Below are positions 15,842-24,085 of a stretch of 32,167 nucleotides of DNA, piece by piece. How positions within the stretch are numbered: position 1 is the first letter of the stretch; each line of letters opens with the position of its first letter. This DNA comes from Desulfurella sp. GTDB lineage: Bacteria > Campylobacterota_A > Desulfurellia > Desulfurellales > Desulfurellaceae. The notes beneath the pieces were generated by a model. The model was not told where the DNA came from, made no database searches, and saw nothing but the letters and a program-made list of their open reading frames with translations. The DNA lies in contig NZ_JAGDWY010000081.1 in NCBI RefSeq assembly GCF_023256235.1, forward strand, positions 1,860 through 34,026, written 5' to 3'. Made by a program: the position numbers and the translations under genes.

Positions 15842-16837
15842 TTAAACCAGATTTAAAGAGGCTTTTGCATCTATTAAATCAAAATCAAATGTTGCAAGAT
15901 CCATCCTGAATTGAGCAGCTTTTGCTATCATCAAAGCATTATCAGTACAAAGACTAATTGAAGGCAAATATAAATTTAAATTATTTTCCGTGGCAAGTTG
16001 ACTCATCTGTTGTCTAAGTAATGAATTTGCACTAACACCACCTGCCAACACAAGTCTACTTATTTTATATTTTTTTAATGCTAAAAGTGTTTTTTCACAC
16101 AATACATCAACACAAGCCTTTTGGAATGAAGCTGCTACATCGCATATAAAAGTTTTTGACAGGTCTTTTGATTTTTCGACAAGGTTTTTGACATATGTCT
16201 TAACACCACTAAAGCTAAAATTAAGCGTGTTCTTTTGAGACAAACCCTTTGGAATTCTGAAACTATAAGGGTTGCCATTTTTTGACAATCTGTCAATAAC
16301 TGGACCGCCAGGATAGCCAAGCCCAAGAATCCTTGCTACTTTATCAAAGGCCTCCCCGACCGCATCATCTAAGGTTTTCCCAAGTAATTGATACTTACCG
16401 AATTTTTCTACCAGAAAAAGATGCGTATGTGCACCAGAAACAATAAGAACAATAAATGGAAAATCTATGTCGTTTTCAATAAAGTTTGCAAAAATATGAC
16501 CTTCTATGTGATTTATCGGTATTATGGGCAAATGGTATCTATATGCTAAACCTTTCGCATAACTTACACCTACAAGTAATGATGGCAAAAGTCCAGGACC
16601 AATTGTAACTGCAATAAAATCTATATCTTTTATATTACACTGAGCTTGTTTTAAAGCTTCCTTTGTAGCCTGGTCAATATTTTCAAAATGGGTTCTAGCA
16701 GCCTGTTCGGGCATTATGCCCCCATATGCTTCGTGGACAAAATTTTGCGATATAACTATGTTTGATTTTTTGCCTTCACCCAAAATTGCACAAGATGTAT
16801 CATCGCAAGATGTATCAAACGCCAAGATTATTGACAT
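15842..16837 (-). CDS. tsaD: tRNA N6-adenosine threonylcarbamoyltransferase
   Basis: Transfers threonylcarbamoyl from TC-AMP to A37 of tRNAs that read ANN codons (t6A), working with TsaB, TsaE and TsaC, none of which are here. It has 331 residues. It shows the ASKHA start ILAFDTSCDDTSCAI, the metal site INHIEGH (His110 and His114), VSGAHTHLFL, DDAVGEAFDKVAR, LVLAGGVSANSLLR and CTDNALMIA with the metal Asp. All key residues are present. It is the last gene of block B, overlaps yibQ by 10 bases, and ends exactly against the convergent radical SAM gene. Confidence 0.97.
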   Translation of the reverse strand: MSIILAFDTSCDDTSCAILGEGKKSNIVISQNFVHEAYGGIMPEQAARTHFENIDQATKEALKQAQCNIKDIDFIAVTIGPGLLPSLLVGVSYAKGLAYRYHLPIIPINHIEGHIFANFIENDIDFPFIVLIVSGAHTHLFLVEKFGKYQLLGKTLDDAVGEAFDKVARILGLGYPGGPVIDRLSKNGNPYSFRIPKGLSQKNTLNFSFSGVKTYVKNLVEKSKDLSKTFICDVAASFQKACVDVLCEKTLLALKKYKISRLVLAGGVSANSLLRQQMSQLATENNLNLYLPSISLCTDNALMIAKAAQFRMDLATFDFDLIDAKASLNLV

Positions 16838-17577
16838 TGAATCAAGTTCTCCTTAATATCTTTAAGGTATGGCTTTAGTTTATCTTTTAAATGAACAATA
16901 GCTTCATAATCTACAATATTGTCATGTCCAATAACTATAACATTTTTGCCTTGCTTTGCAAGTTTTATTGCATCAAGCAAATTATGTTTTACATAATTAA
17001 AACGTTTTTTATTATCGATAAACATATCCCGTACAGCGTAAGGTACTTTGTATCGACAAGCAAGTTTGTAGCCTACACTATTTGGTGTAGTCAGGCTATC
17101 CACAAAAAAAAGGTTATGTTGTTTCAAAAACTCCATAACATCGCTCATCTTAACTGAGCTTTGCAAGAATTTTGAACCCATGTGGTTATTAAAACCGCTT
17201 GCACAAGGGATATTGCGCATAGCCCTGTCTAATTGTTCAAATATATCTTTTTTTGAGTCAGACACTCTTAGAAAAAGTGGATAATTGTTATTTAAATACT
17301 TATCTATAGACTCGCTTGGCATATGCAGCATTACAGTATATCCCTTTTTACAAAAATCACCCGACATATGAACAAAAGGTGTATCTGGTATAAAAGAAAA
17401 GGCTAAAGGCAAATTGATATCCAGAAATTTTTGCATAACATAGTGATCATAGCCCATATCGTCGATTATTATAGAAATACTGCCTTTAGCAAAAGAAAGT
17501 TTAGGAAACAATAAAAAGCTTAGAAAGAGCCATAAAATGAAGCTCTTCCCAAGCAAAATATTTATTTTTTGGGCCAT
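16828..17577 (-). CDS. yibQ: Divergent polysaccharide deacetylase family protein
   Basis: Periplasmic protein of the YibQ/divergent polysaccharide deacetylase family, whose activity is not settled. It has 249 residues. A cleavable signal peptide of about 30 residues ends FPKLSFA. The deacetylase barrel follows, with IIIDDMGYD (Asp39, Asp40), MLHMPSES, GFNNHMGS and FVDSLTT in the usual order. In Gammaproteobacteria this gene sits just after envC. Here it follows envC and ctpA, so the context agrees with a role in peptidoglycan remodelling at division, although this is inferred. It overlaps ctpA by 16 bases. Confidence 0.88.
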   Translation of the reverse strand: MAQKINILLGKSFILWLFLSFLLFPKLSFAKGSISIIIDDMGYDHYVMQKFLDINLPLAFSFIPDTPFVHMSGDFCKKGYTVMLHMPSESIDKYLNNNYPLFLRVSDSKKDIFEQLDRAMRNIPCASGFNNHMGSKFLQSSVKMSDVMEFLKQHNLFFVDSLTTPNSVGYKLACRYKVPYAVRDMFIDNKKRFNYVKHNLLDAIKLAKQGKNVIVIGHDNIVDYEAIVHLKDKLKPYLKDIKENLIQCQ

Positions 17578-18833
17578 TCTGCAATCTGGGCTTTCAATAT
17601 ATTAATAGCTGTTAAAAGCTGGAAGTCCTGAGTAGTTTGTGGCTCTTGAATAACTTGCTGTGGTTTTGATTGTTCTGTTTCGTTGCTTGTTAGATGATTA
17701 ATAAGGTTTTCTTCTCTTAGGGCATAGCCAAAATCTTCCTGCTCTACCTTTGCGGGTTTTACTTCAACATTTGGTACAATGCCAACAGCCTGTATACTAT
17801 GGCCATCTGGTGTGTAGTATTTTGCAGTTGTAAGTCTTAGGGCATAACCATCTTCAAGAGGTATTATGCTTTGTACACTTCCTTTTCCAAAACTTCTTGT
17901 ACCTACAAGAACAGCTGTTTTATGATCTTTCAGGCATCCTGCTACGATTTCTGCAGCTGAAGCTGTTCCAGAGTTTATCAAAACTGCGATAGGCATATGC
18001 GGTACTTTTTCGTCTTTTGCATAAAATACCTGATCGTCGCTTTTATTTCTACCTTTAATTGATACAATTACACCTTTATTTACAAAAAGGTTTGATACGC
18101 CAATTGCTTCGGTTAATAAACCGCCTGGGTTATCTCTTAAATCAATCACAAGACCTTTAATATGTTTTTTCTCCAATGCATCAAGTGCATTTTTTACAGC
18201 TTTTGTTGTACCTTCTTGAAACTGGATAATTCTTATGTAGCCTATACCATCTAAGTCTTTATAATCCACGCTTTTTATGTGTATAATTTCTCGCTTTATA
18301 TTAAAAATCAATGGCTTTTTCTCGTTCTTTCTTCCAATAACAAGCCTTACTTCACTACCTGGTTTGCCTCTTAGTAACTTTACCGCTTCATCTAAGCTCA
18401 TGCCCAGAGTGCTTTTGTTATTTATCTGTAGTATTATATCTCCTGCTTTAATACCCGCTTTGTAGGCTGGTGTTCCTTCAATAGGTGTAACAACTGTTAT
18501 CAGTCCGTCTTTTAGCGTAATTGATGTACCAATACCACCAAACTCTCCTGATGTAGATACCTGCAAATCTTTATATTCTTGTGGCGTCATAAATGCTGAG
18601 TGTGGATCAAGTGAGCTTACCATGCCTTTTGTGGCATTTATTATGAGCTCAGATGGACTTACTTTGTCAACATACTGAGACTGCACTATAGCTAGAACTT
18701 GAGAAAACATTTTTAAATCATTGTATTGATTTGATGTAGCTTCCGTTGGTGTAACACGAAAACTCAAAACAGCTGTAGCAATAATAAGTAGACTGACAAC
18801 TATGCCTACTAAAAATAAAAAGCGGTTTTTCAT
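17562..18833 (-). CDS. ctpA: C-terminal processing serine protease (S41)
   Basis: Periplasmic, membrane-anchored protease that trims or degrades substrates at their C-termini, often cell-wall hydrolases. It has 423 residues. A signal anchor at residues 7-25 is followed by the YDLK-type helical region, a PDZ domain (about 90-180, with GIGTSI and the AGIKAGDIIL turn), and the S41 catalytic core with LVIDLRDNPGGLL. The nucleophile is probably Ser292 in NSGTASAAEI and the general base Lys317 in SFGKGSVQ, which are 25 residues apart as in Prc and CtpA. The tail is rich in Gln, Glu and Thr, as in a linker. It begins four bases after the envC stop. Confidence 0.95.
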   Translation of the reverse strand: MKNRFLFLVGIVVSLLIIATAVLSFRVTPTEATSNQYNDLKMFSQVLAIVQSQYVDKVSPSELIINATKGMVSSLDPHSAFMTPQEYKDLQVSTSGEFGGIGTSITLKDGLITVVTPIEGTPAYKAGIKAGDIILQINNKSTLGMSLDEAVKLLRGKPGSEVRLVIGRKNEKKPLIFNIKREIIHIKSVDYKDLDGIGYIRIIQFQEGTTKAVKNALDALEKKHIKGLVIDLRDNPGGLLTEAIGVSNLFVNKGVIVSIKGRNKSDDQVFYAKDEKVPHMPIAVLINSGTASAAEIVAGCLKDHKTAVLVGTRSFGKGSVQSIIPLEDGYALRLTTAKYYTPDGHSIQAVGIVPNVEVKPAKVEQEDFGYALREENLINHLTSNETEQSKPQQVIQEPQTTQDFQLLTAINILKAQIAEWPKK

Positions 18834-18837
18834 AAAC

Positions 18838-20052
18838 CTAACCTCCTAAATATCTTCTATTGATAAAATTTAATGGATTAACAGGAACCGAACCTTTCCT
18901 TAATTCAAAATGTAAAATATCACCACTTAGATGACCAATAATCTGACCTTCATTAACCATCTGACCCTTTGACACATTTGGATTTACATGCGCATATATA
19001 CTATAGTAATCATTCAAATGATTTATAATTATAACGCCGCCTAGACCAGGAATTGTTCCAACATAGTCTACCTGACCTTTTGCTATGGCTCTAATTGGCG
19101 AGCCTGCTTTCGCTTTTATATCTATGCCATCATTTCTGGTTTGCACATTAAATACTGGGTTTGTTTTTACACCAAAATTATCAACAATAACACCTTCAAC
19201 GGGCGGTCTTAAGCCTGTGTGTAAATTTTCAAGTTTCATTCTGCTTTCTGCTTCTTCCTGTTGTTTTTTTAACTCTTGAGCCTTTTTGTATTGTTGGAGT
19301 TTTAGTAGTCTTTGTCTTTCAAGCTCCCTTTGTCGTTTAAGTTCTTCCTGTCTTCTAATTTCTTCTTGTATTATTTTATTTAATACTGATTGTAAATAAT
19401 TCCTTTGCCTTTGAAGGTAAACTATATCATTAATGTAAGCTTGTTTCAACCGTGCTGCTTCTTGTGCCAGTACAGCTATTTTGTTTTTTTGCTGTGCAAT
19501 GGCATTTTTTTGTTCATTTATGCTGGCAATTAATTTTAGCTGATTGTTTTTTTTGAGTACAAGCTCCTGCTTTTGTTTGTTTAACAACACCTGATGTTCC
19601 ATGTATGATTTTATTCGCCCTTGTAAATAATGCGCAATTTTTTTATTCATGTATTCGTAATAAAGTCCTTGTGGAAAATATTTTTCAATATTATAAAAGT
19701 AATAATAGGCTTTAAGGGCTTTTGAACTTTTGGACTTTTCTTCGTTTAATTTTATAGTTAGTTCTTCTATGCTTTTATTTAAACTCTCAATTTCTGCTGA
19801 TAATTTTTTTAAATTTTCTTCTTGAGCGCGCAGTTTTTTTTCCAAAACCTGTACTTTTGCATTAAGATCTCTTAATTGGTTGGTGTATGTTATATATTTT
19901 TTTTCTGCGAGATTGTAGTGATACTGTTTGTTTGAAATCGATGTGTTTATTTGTTTTATTTGACTTTCTAATTCCTGTTTTTGGCTACCATAAGCTAAAA
20001 CAGTGCAAAGAAGGGTTATTAAGACTACAAGAAGTGCACTAAATTTTTTCAT
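18838..20052 (-). CDS. envC: EnvC-like amidase activator (coiled coil, degenerate LytM)
   Basis: Predicted periplasmic activator of cell-wall amidases, governed by FtsEX. It has 404 residues: a signal sequence (1-22), long coiled coils (about 25-110 and 150-270) rich in Lys, Glu and Gln, and a C-terminal LytM/M23 domain (283-404). In the metalloprotease sites, the first zinc His (HxGxD) is Asn307 while Asp311 remains. The HxH pair reads I379-L-H381. Two ligands are therefore gone, so the domain is unlikely to be an active peptidase, as in E. coli EnvC. ATG 20052 overlaps the ftsX stop by 14 bases and starts a normal signal peptide. The longer frame from 20070 does not. Confidence 0.9.
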   Translation of the reverse strand: MKKFSALLVVLITLLCTVLAYGSQKQELESQIKQINTSISNKQYHYNLAEKKYITYTNQLRDLNAKVQVLEKKLRAQEENLKKLSAEIESLNKSIEELTIKLNEEKSKSSKALKAYYYFYNIEKYFPQGLYYEYMNKKIAHYLQGRIKSYMEHQVLLNKQKQELVLKKNNQLKLIASINEQKNAIAQQKNKIAVLAQEAARLKQAYINDIVYLQRQRNYLQSVLNKIIQEEIRRQEELKRQRELERQRLLKLQQYKKAQELKKQQEEAESRMKLENLHTGLRPPVEGVIVDNFGVKTNPVFNVQTRNDGIDIKAKAGSPIRAIAKGQVDYVGTIPGLGGVIIINHLNDYYSIYAHVNPNVSKGQMVNEGQIIGHLSGDILHFELRKGSVPVNPLNFINRRYLGG

Positions 20053-20875
20053 CTTCAATAAAAAACACAAACAAACTCAAAATTGTCAAGATTATAAGCG
20101 AAAAAACTATATATAAACCTGAACTTACGCCAAAAGAAATCAATATATCGTTTTGATAAGCTGGTACTAAATTGATATAATTAATGTACAAAAACATTAT
20201 GATAGAACCTAAAATTACTGAAAACAAGCTCGCAAATAACCATGAAACAATTGTTTGTTTTAAAAAAATTAAAAAAATCCTTAATCTTTTTATACCAAAT
20301 AGCTTTAGTTTATTGTAATTGCTGCGTTGTAAATCGTACGAAATTTTTAAAAGCAAAGCTAAAATAATAATTTCAAGTAATATAAAAGTGCCAAGCAAAA
20401 CATACGAAAATTCTTTAAAAGTTAGTGTGGTTTGGCTGATATTTGCAAACAAACCCTTTGGAATACGCACTTCATCAATCAGGTTGTTTGATTTGAGTGT
20501 TTTTTCTATTGAATTAATGTTTGGTGGTTCAGCTGCAAACTGAGGTTTTAAAAAAATCTCCAAAGAGTAGGGCAGTGGATTTTCGCTGAATTGTTGCAGT
20601 GGTAAATTTAATTTTGATAATATGTCTGATAAAGCTTCGCTTTTATCTATAAATTTAACACTTTTAACGCCTGCGTGTGTTTTAAGTGAGTTTGCATACG
20701 ATAAAGCTTGCTCTTTTGATACATTATCTTTAAAAAACACAAAAACCGGTACATTTGAACGCTTTGATTCAAGATAGTTATTGACCGTATATAAAATCGA
20801 AGCAGAAAAACTAATTATCAGCAAAAATATAAGCATTATAAATGTTATCACCAGTCTTGTAGAATCTTTTTTCAT
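20039..20875 (-). CDS. ftsX: Cell division protein FtsX
   Basis: Inner-membrane partner of FtsE. It relays a signal across the membrane to a periplasmic hydrolase activator at the septum. It has 278 residues. TM1 is about residues 8-32, a periplasmic domain follows (about 33-150, with FVFFKDNVSKEQALSYANSL), then three more TM segments (about 155-177, 205-230 and 245-270), the FtsX layout. The ATG overlaps the ftsE stop by four bases. Because the partner ATPase looks degenerate here, transport or ATP-driven signalling may differ from the E. coli model. Confidence 0.9.
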   Translation of the reverse strand: MKKDSTRLVITFIMLIFLLIISFSASILYTVNNYLESKRSNVPVFVFFKDNVSKEQALSYANSLKTHAGVKSVKFIDKSEALSDILSKLNLPLQQFSENPLPYSLEIFLKPQFAAEPPNINSIEKTLKSNNLIDEVRIPKGLFANISQTTLTFKEFSYVLLGTFILLEIIILALLLKISYDLQRSNYNKLKLFGIKRLRIFLIFLKQTIVSWLFASLFSVILGSIIMFLYINYINLVPAYQNDILISFGVSSGLYIVFSLIILTILSLFVFFIEDEKI

Positions 20876-21498
20876 TGTTCACCTACATTGCATGTATTAA
20901 AAATATCTAAATTATCAATGTATTCAATTGGTGTAAAACTTGTAAACACTATCGTCATCTTATAATCATTGTTGAGTTTTTTTAGTATGCTAATAAGCTC
21001 TTGTTTGTTTTTGTAATAAGAAAATGGTTCATCTAAAAGCACAAGCGGGACCCTTAAAGCTAAAATCCTGGCCAGTGCCAATCTGTATTTTTCTGATAAT
21101 GACAAATTGAATATTTTTATATTAAGAAGATTTTTTAGACCAAAAAAATCTATAGCTTCTTCTAAATACTGTTTTCTTTTCAATAATTTTGTCACTAAAT
21201 GCAGGTAAGCTTTTACGCTTAAGTTTTCTATAAGTCCAAAATCATCAAATACCACACCTATATGACGTCTAAGATGCATCAATCTTGAATATTTTATACG
21301 ACTTAACGGTTCACCAAAGATCTTTACATCGCCAGATGTAGGCTTTTCCATTCTGCAAATAAGCTTTAAAAGCGTGGTTTTACCGCAGGCAAAACCACCA
21401 CTTATTTGAACAATCTGTCCTTCCCTTATATAAAAATTTAGCCCTTCAAAAACGCGCTTATCATTATAAAATTTACTGACATCAACAAATTCAATCAT
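20872..21498 (-). CDS. ftsE: FtsE-like ABC protein with degenerate ATPase motifs
   Basis: Cytoplasmic ABC partner of FtsX, named by position directly before ftsX and envC and by overall fold. It has 208 residues. Walker A (G34-GFAC-GKT41) and Walker B (LVLLDEP, Asp156/Glu157) are intact, so ATP could still bind. Other motifs are altered: the Q-loop Gln is Asp85 (VVFDDF), the signature LSGGE reads LSLSE (132-136), the D-loop GNLD-like stretch reads YYKN, and the H-loop His is Ser187 (FTSF). Normal ABC dimers use these residues for hydrolysis. No frameshift is seen, and both overlaps (tkt C-subunit 8 bases, ftsX 4) are normal, so the gene looks selected rather than decaying. Confidence 0.82.
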   Translation of the reverse strand: MIEFVDVSKFYNDKRVFEGLNFYIREGQIVQISGGFACGKTTLLKLICRMEKPTSGDVKIFGEPLSRIKYSRLMHLRRHIGVVFDDFGLIENLSVKAYLHLVTKLLKRKQYLEEAIDFFGLKNLLNIKIFNLSLSEKYRLALARILALRVPLVLLDEPFSYYKNKQELISILKKLNNDYKMTIVFTSFTPIEYIDNLDIFNTCNVGEQ

Positions 21499-22417
21499 CT
21501 TCCAAGCTCTTTTTTATTTTACTTGCTATATTTTCTACACTAAAGCCATACTCGCAAAATAAATCTGCCGATGTTCCAGATTGACCAAATTTATCATCAA
21601 TCCCAATCCTTTTAATGCGCTTTGGCAAATTTTCGCCCAAAAACTCACAAACAGCGCTTCCAAGACCACCAACAATTGAATGCTCTTCAAGTGTAAAAAT
21701 GTGTCCAACATTTTTTGCGCTATTATAAACCGTATCTGTATCTAATGGCTTTATAGTGCTAACATCAACCACACAAACGCTTATTTTTTCTTTATCAAGC
21801 TCTTGCGCAGCTTTAATCGCAAACTCAATTACCGGGCCGCAGGCAAATATGCAGGCATCTTTTCCTTGTTTTAGAATGTTAGCTTTTCCTATCTCGAAAT
21901 CGTGTGTAGTAAAATTAAGAGATTTTTCCCTTGAGGTTCTTAAATAAAAAGGACCTTTATTTTTATGTAAAGCCAAAACAGCTTTATAGGTTTCATTGTA
22001 ATCTGCTGGCACAATTACCTGCATATTTGGTAAACTTCTCATTAATGATATATCACATATTGCCTGGTGGGAACCACCATCTTCACCTACGCTTATGCCT
22101 GCATGAGAACCGCATAACACTACATCCAGATCCTGGTAACAAATAGATTGTCTTACACCTTCAAAAGCTCTGCCTGTTATAAAAACAGCGAAACTTGATG
22201 CAAAAACCTTAAAACCTTCGAGTGCAAACCCTGCTGCTATATCCACCATATTCAGCTCTGCTATACCTATATTAAAAAAACGCTCTGGGTATACTTTTTT
22301 AAACTCTGCAGATTTTGTAGAAGAAGAAAGATCTGCATCAAGCACAACAATTTTTTTATCAATGCCTATTTCTACAAGAGCTTTACCGTATGCATCCCTT
22401 GTTGCTTTATATTCCAT
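21491..22417 (-). CDS. Transketolase, C-terminal subunit
   Basis: Pyrimidine-binding plus C-terminal domains of a two-subunit transketolase in the non-oxidative pentose phosphate pathway. It has 308 residues. NIGIAELNM holds the catalytic Glu that activates thiamine diphosphate, and FAVFITGRAFEGVRQSICYQ, GSHAGISVGEDGGSHQ and RSLPNM are family motifs. DGGSH provides substrate-binding residues. It overlaps the N-terminal subunit gene by 11 bases, and both are needed for one active enzyme. Split transketolases are common in archaea and anaerobic bacteria. A relation to the DXS or PDH E1 beta chain is ruled out by the partner's sequence. Confidence 0.93.
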   Translation of the reverse strand: MEYKATRDAYGKALVEIGIDKKIVVLDADLSSSTKSAEFKKVYPERFFNIGIAELNMVDIAAGFALEGFKVFASSFAVFITGRAFEGVRQSICYQDLDVVLCGSHAGISVGEDGGSHQAICDISLMRSLPNMQVIVPADYNETYKAVLALHKNKGPFYLRTSREKSLNFTTHDFEIGKANILKQGKDACIFACGPVIEFAIKAAQELDKEKISVCVVDVSTIKPLDTDTVYNSAKNVGHIFTLEEHSIVGGLGSAVCEFLGENLPKRIKRIGIDDKFGQSGTSADLFCEYGFSVENIASKIKKSLEDD

Positions 22418-23237
22418 TTTCCACTCCTAACTCCAAAAGTGCTTTATTTAATTCTTCATCTGTGGGCGGTTTGCCATGGTATTCATACTTATTTTCCATA
22501 AAACTTACGCCTTTTCCTTTTACTGTGTGTGCAATTAGTGCAAATGGTTTAGAATTCTTTGTATTTTTAAATTGCTCAAATGCATCAAGCAATTGATTGT
22601 AATTGTGACCATCCACTTCGTATGTTAAAAAACCAAACGCTTCGAATTTTTCTTTAACAGGACTTATATTCATAACATCGCTAATCGCTCCATCAATCTG
22701 CAAACCATTAAAATCCAAAATAACGCATAGATTGTCTAATTTATAATGACTTGCACACATCAAAGCTTCATAAACAAGGCCTTCTTGCATTTCTCCATCG
22801 CCAATTAAGCAATAAACATTTGAGTTGCTTTTTTTAAGCTTAAGCGCAAGCGCCATACCAACTGCCTGGGACAATCCATGTCCCAAAGAGCCAGTAGACG
22901 CACATACGCCTTTTAATTTTTTAGAGTCAGGATGACCCTGCAGTGGGCTTCCCAGTTTTCTTAAAGTATACAATAAATCCTTATCAAAAAAGCCTTTATA
23001 AGCAAGGCACACATAAAGTGCTGGTGCTGCGTGTCCTTTTGATAAAACAAACCTATCCTGATTATCATTTCTTGGGTTATTTGGATCTATATTTAAAACG
23101 CCACCAAAATAGAGTGTATTTAGGATATCGATCGAGCTTAAACTACCCCCGCTGTGTCCACTTTTGGCGGCATTGAGAGAAACTAGTATCGCTTTTCTTA
23201 GTGTTTTAGAAAACTCTTCTAATTCTTTTGTTTTCAA
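22407..23237 (-). CDS. Transketolase, N-terminal subunit
   Basis: Thiamine-diphosphate-binding domain of the split transketolase, 276 residues. Seen in order: AAKSGHSGGSLSSIDIL, LSKGHAAPALY, TGSLGHGLSQAVGMALA, and the diphosphate/metal motif IGDGEMQEG followed by VILDFNGLQIDG. The C-terminal KGKGVSFMENKYEYHGKPP is typical of these subunits. The ATG overlaps the hemD stop by four bases. With fba and pgi in block A, the window holds a set of enzymes for moving between hexose, triose and pentose phosphates. Confidence 0.94.
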   Translation of the reverse strand: MKTKELEEFSKTLRKAILVSLNAAKSGHSGGSLSSIDILNTLYFGGVLNIDPNNPRNDNQDRFVLSKGHAAPALYVCLAYKGFFDKDLLYTLRKLGSPLQGHPDSKKLKGVCASTGSLGHGLSQAVGMALALKLKKSNSNVYCLIGDGEMQEGLVYEALMCASHYKLDNLCVILDFNGLQIDGAISDVMNISPVKEKFEAFGFLTYEVDGHNYNQLLDAFEQFKNTKNSKPFALIAHTVKGKGVSFMENKYEYHGKPPTDEELNKALLELGVENGI

Positions 23238-24085
23238 TTTAAATCCTCCAATAATTTAAACATTGCAGGTATTGTAAATTCTTTTGGTATTATACAAGAA
23301 TATCCAAATTTTTCTACTGCTTTTTGCGTAGTGGTACCAATACAAATAATATTTTTTTTAACACGCCCAGGATAGTCTTTAAAAGTATCTATTAAATACT
23401 TAAAAGCAAGCGGGCTGCTGACCAGTGCAAAATCAAAATCACAATCATAAGTATAATAGTCAATGTCTTTTGCCATAAGTGTTTGATATACTTCAAGCAC
23501 TATCGCTTTTTCATCATAGACTCCATGTTCTTTTGGACAAACAACAAGCGTATCTTTTAAATCAAGCTCGCTTGATGTGTAAATTGATGGATGTTTCACG
23601 CTAAAGCCAAAGTTTTTTATGTATTCTGCCGTTTGCTTGCCCACCGCAAACAGTTCTTTGCCGCACAAAAAACTCATACCAGCTTTTTTAACAAAAAAGT
23701 CAAAAGCTCTTTTGCTTGAAAAAAACACGCGATCTATGCTTTTTTCTGGTAAATCAAAATCAAGTGCTTCAAACTCAAACACATTTACAGGACACATATT
23801 GTATGTATTTTCATATTGAATTGTATATTTAATTAAATCATCTTTATTTGCGCAAAACAATATTTTTGGAGCATTAGAAAAATTAATCACTTCGCTTTGC
23901 TTATAATGGCATCTTACAATAACCTCAGCTTTATTTATATCTTTTGTTTTATTGTGCGCTTTTAATAAAAACTTCCCTGGTATATTGCTTTCAAAATAAG
24001 CTAATTTGTAAATATCCGGGAAAAACTCTAAACCAATACCACAATCTATATATAAGCTAAACTGTTCTTTGTGTATTCTATACAT
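23234..24085 (-). CDS. hemD: Uroporphyrinogen-III synthase
   Basis: Cyclises hydroxymethylbilane with inversion of ring D to uroporphyrinogen III, the branch point to heme, siroheme and corrinoids. It has 283 residues from ATG 24085. HemD proteins share little sequence, but the second half has the family rhythm: DRVFFSSKRAFDFF, FAVGKQTAEYIKNFGF, DFALVSSPLAFKYLI and CIGTTTQKAVEKFGY. It directly follows hemC, overlapping by 40 bases. The frame is open to 24115, and a start there would overlap even more. The N-terminal third (LYIDCGIGLEFFPDIYKL onward) does not match the usual HemD beginning, so either the start or the domain is unusual. Confidence 0.82.
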   Translation of the reverse strand: MYRIHKEQFSLYIDCGIGLEFFPDIYKLAYFESNIPGKFLLKAHNKTKDINKAEVIVRCHYKQSEVINFSNAPKILFCANKDDLIKYTIQYENTYNMCPVNVFEFEALDFDLPEKSIDRVFFSSKRAFDFFVKKAGMSFLCGKELFAVGKQTAEYIKNFGFSVKHPSIYTSSELDLKDTLVVCPKEHGVYDEKAIVLEVYQTLMAKDIDYYTYDCDFDFALVSSPLAFKYLIDTFKDYPGRVKKNIICIGTTTQKAVEKFGYSCIIPKEFTIPAMFKLLEDLN

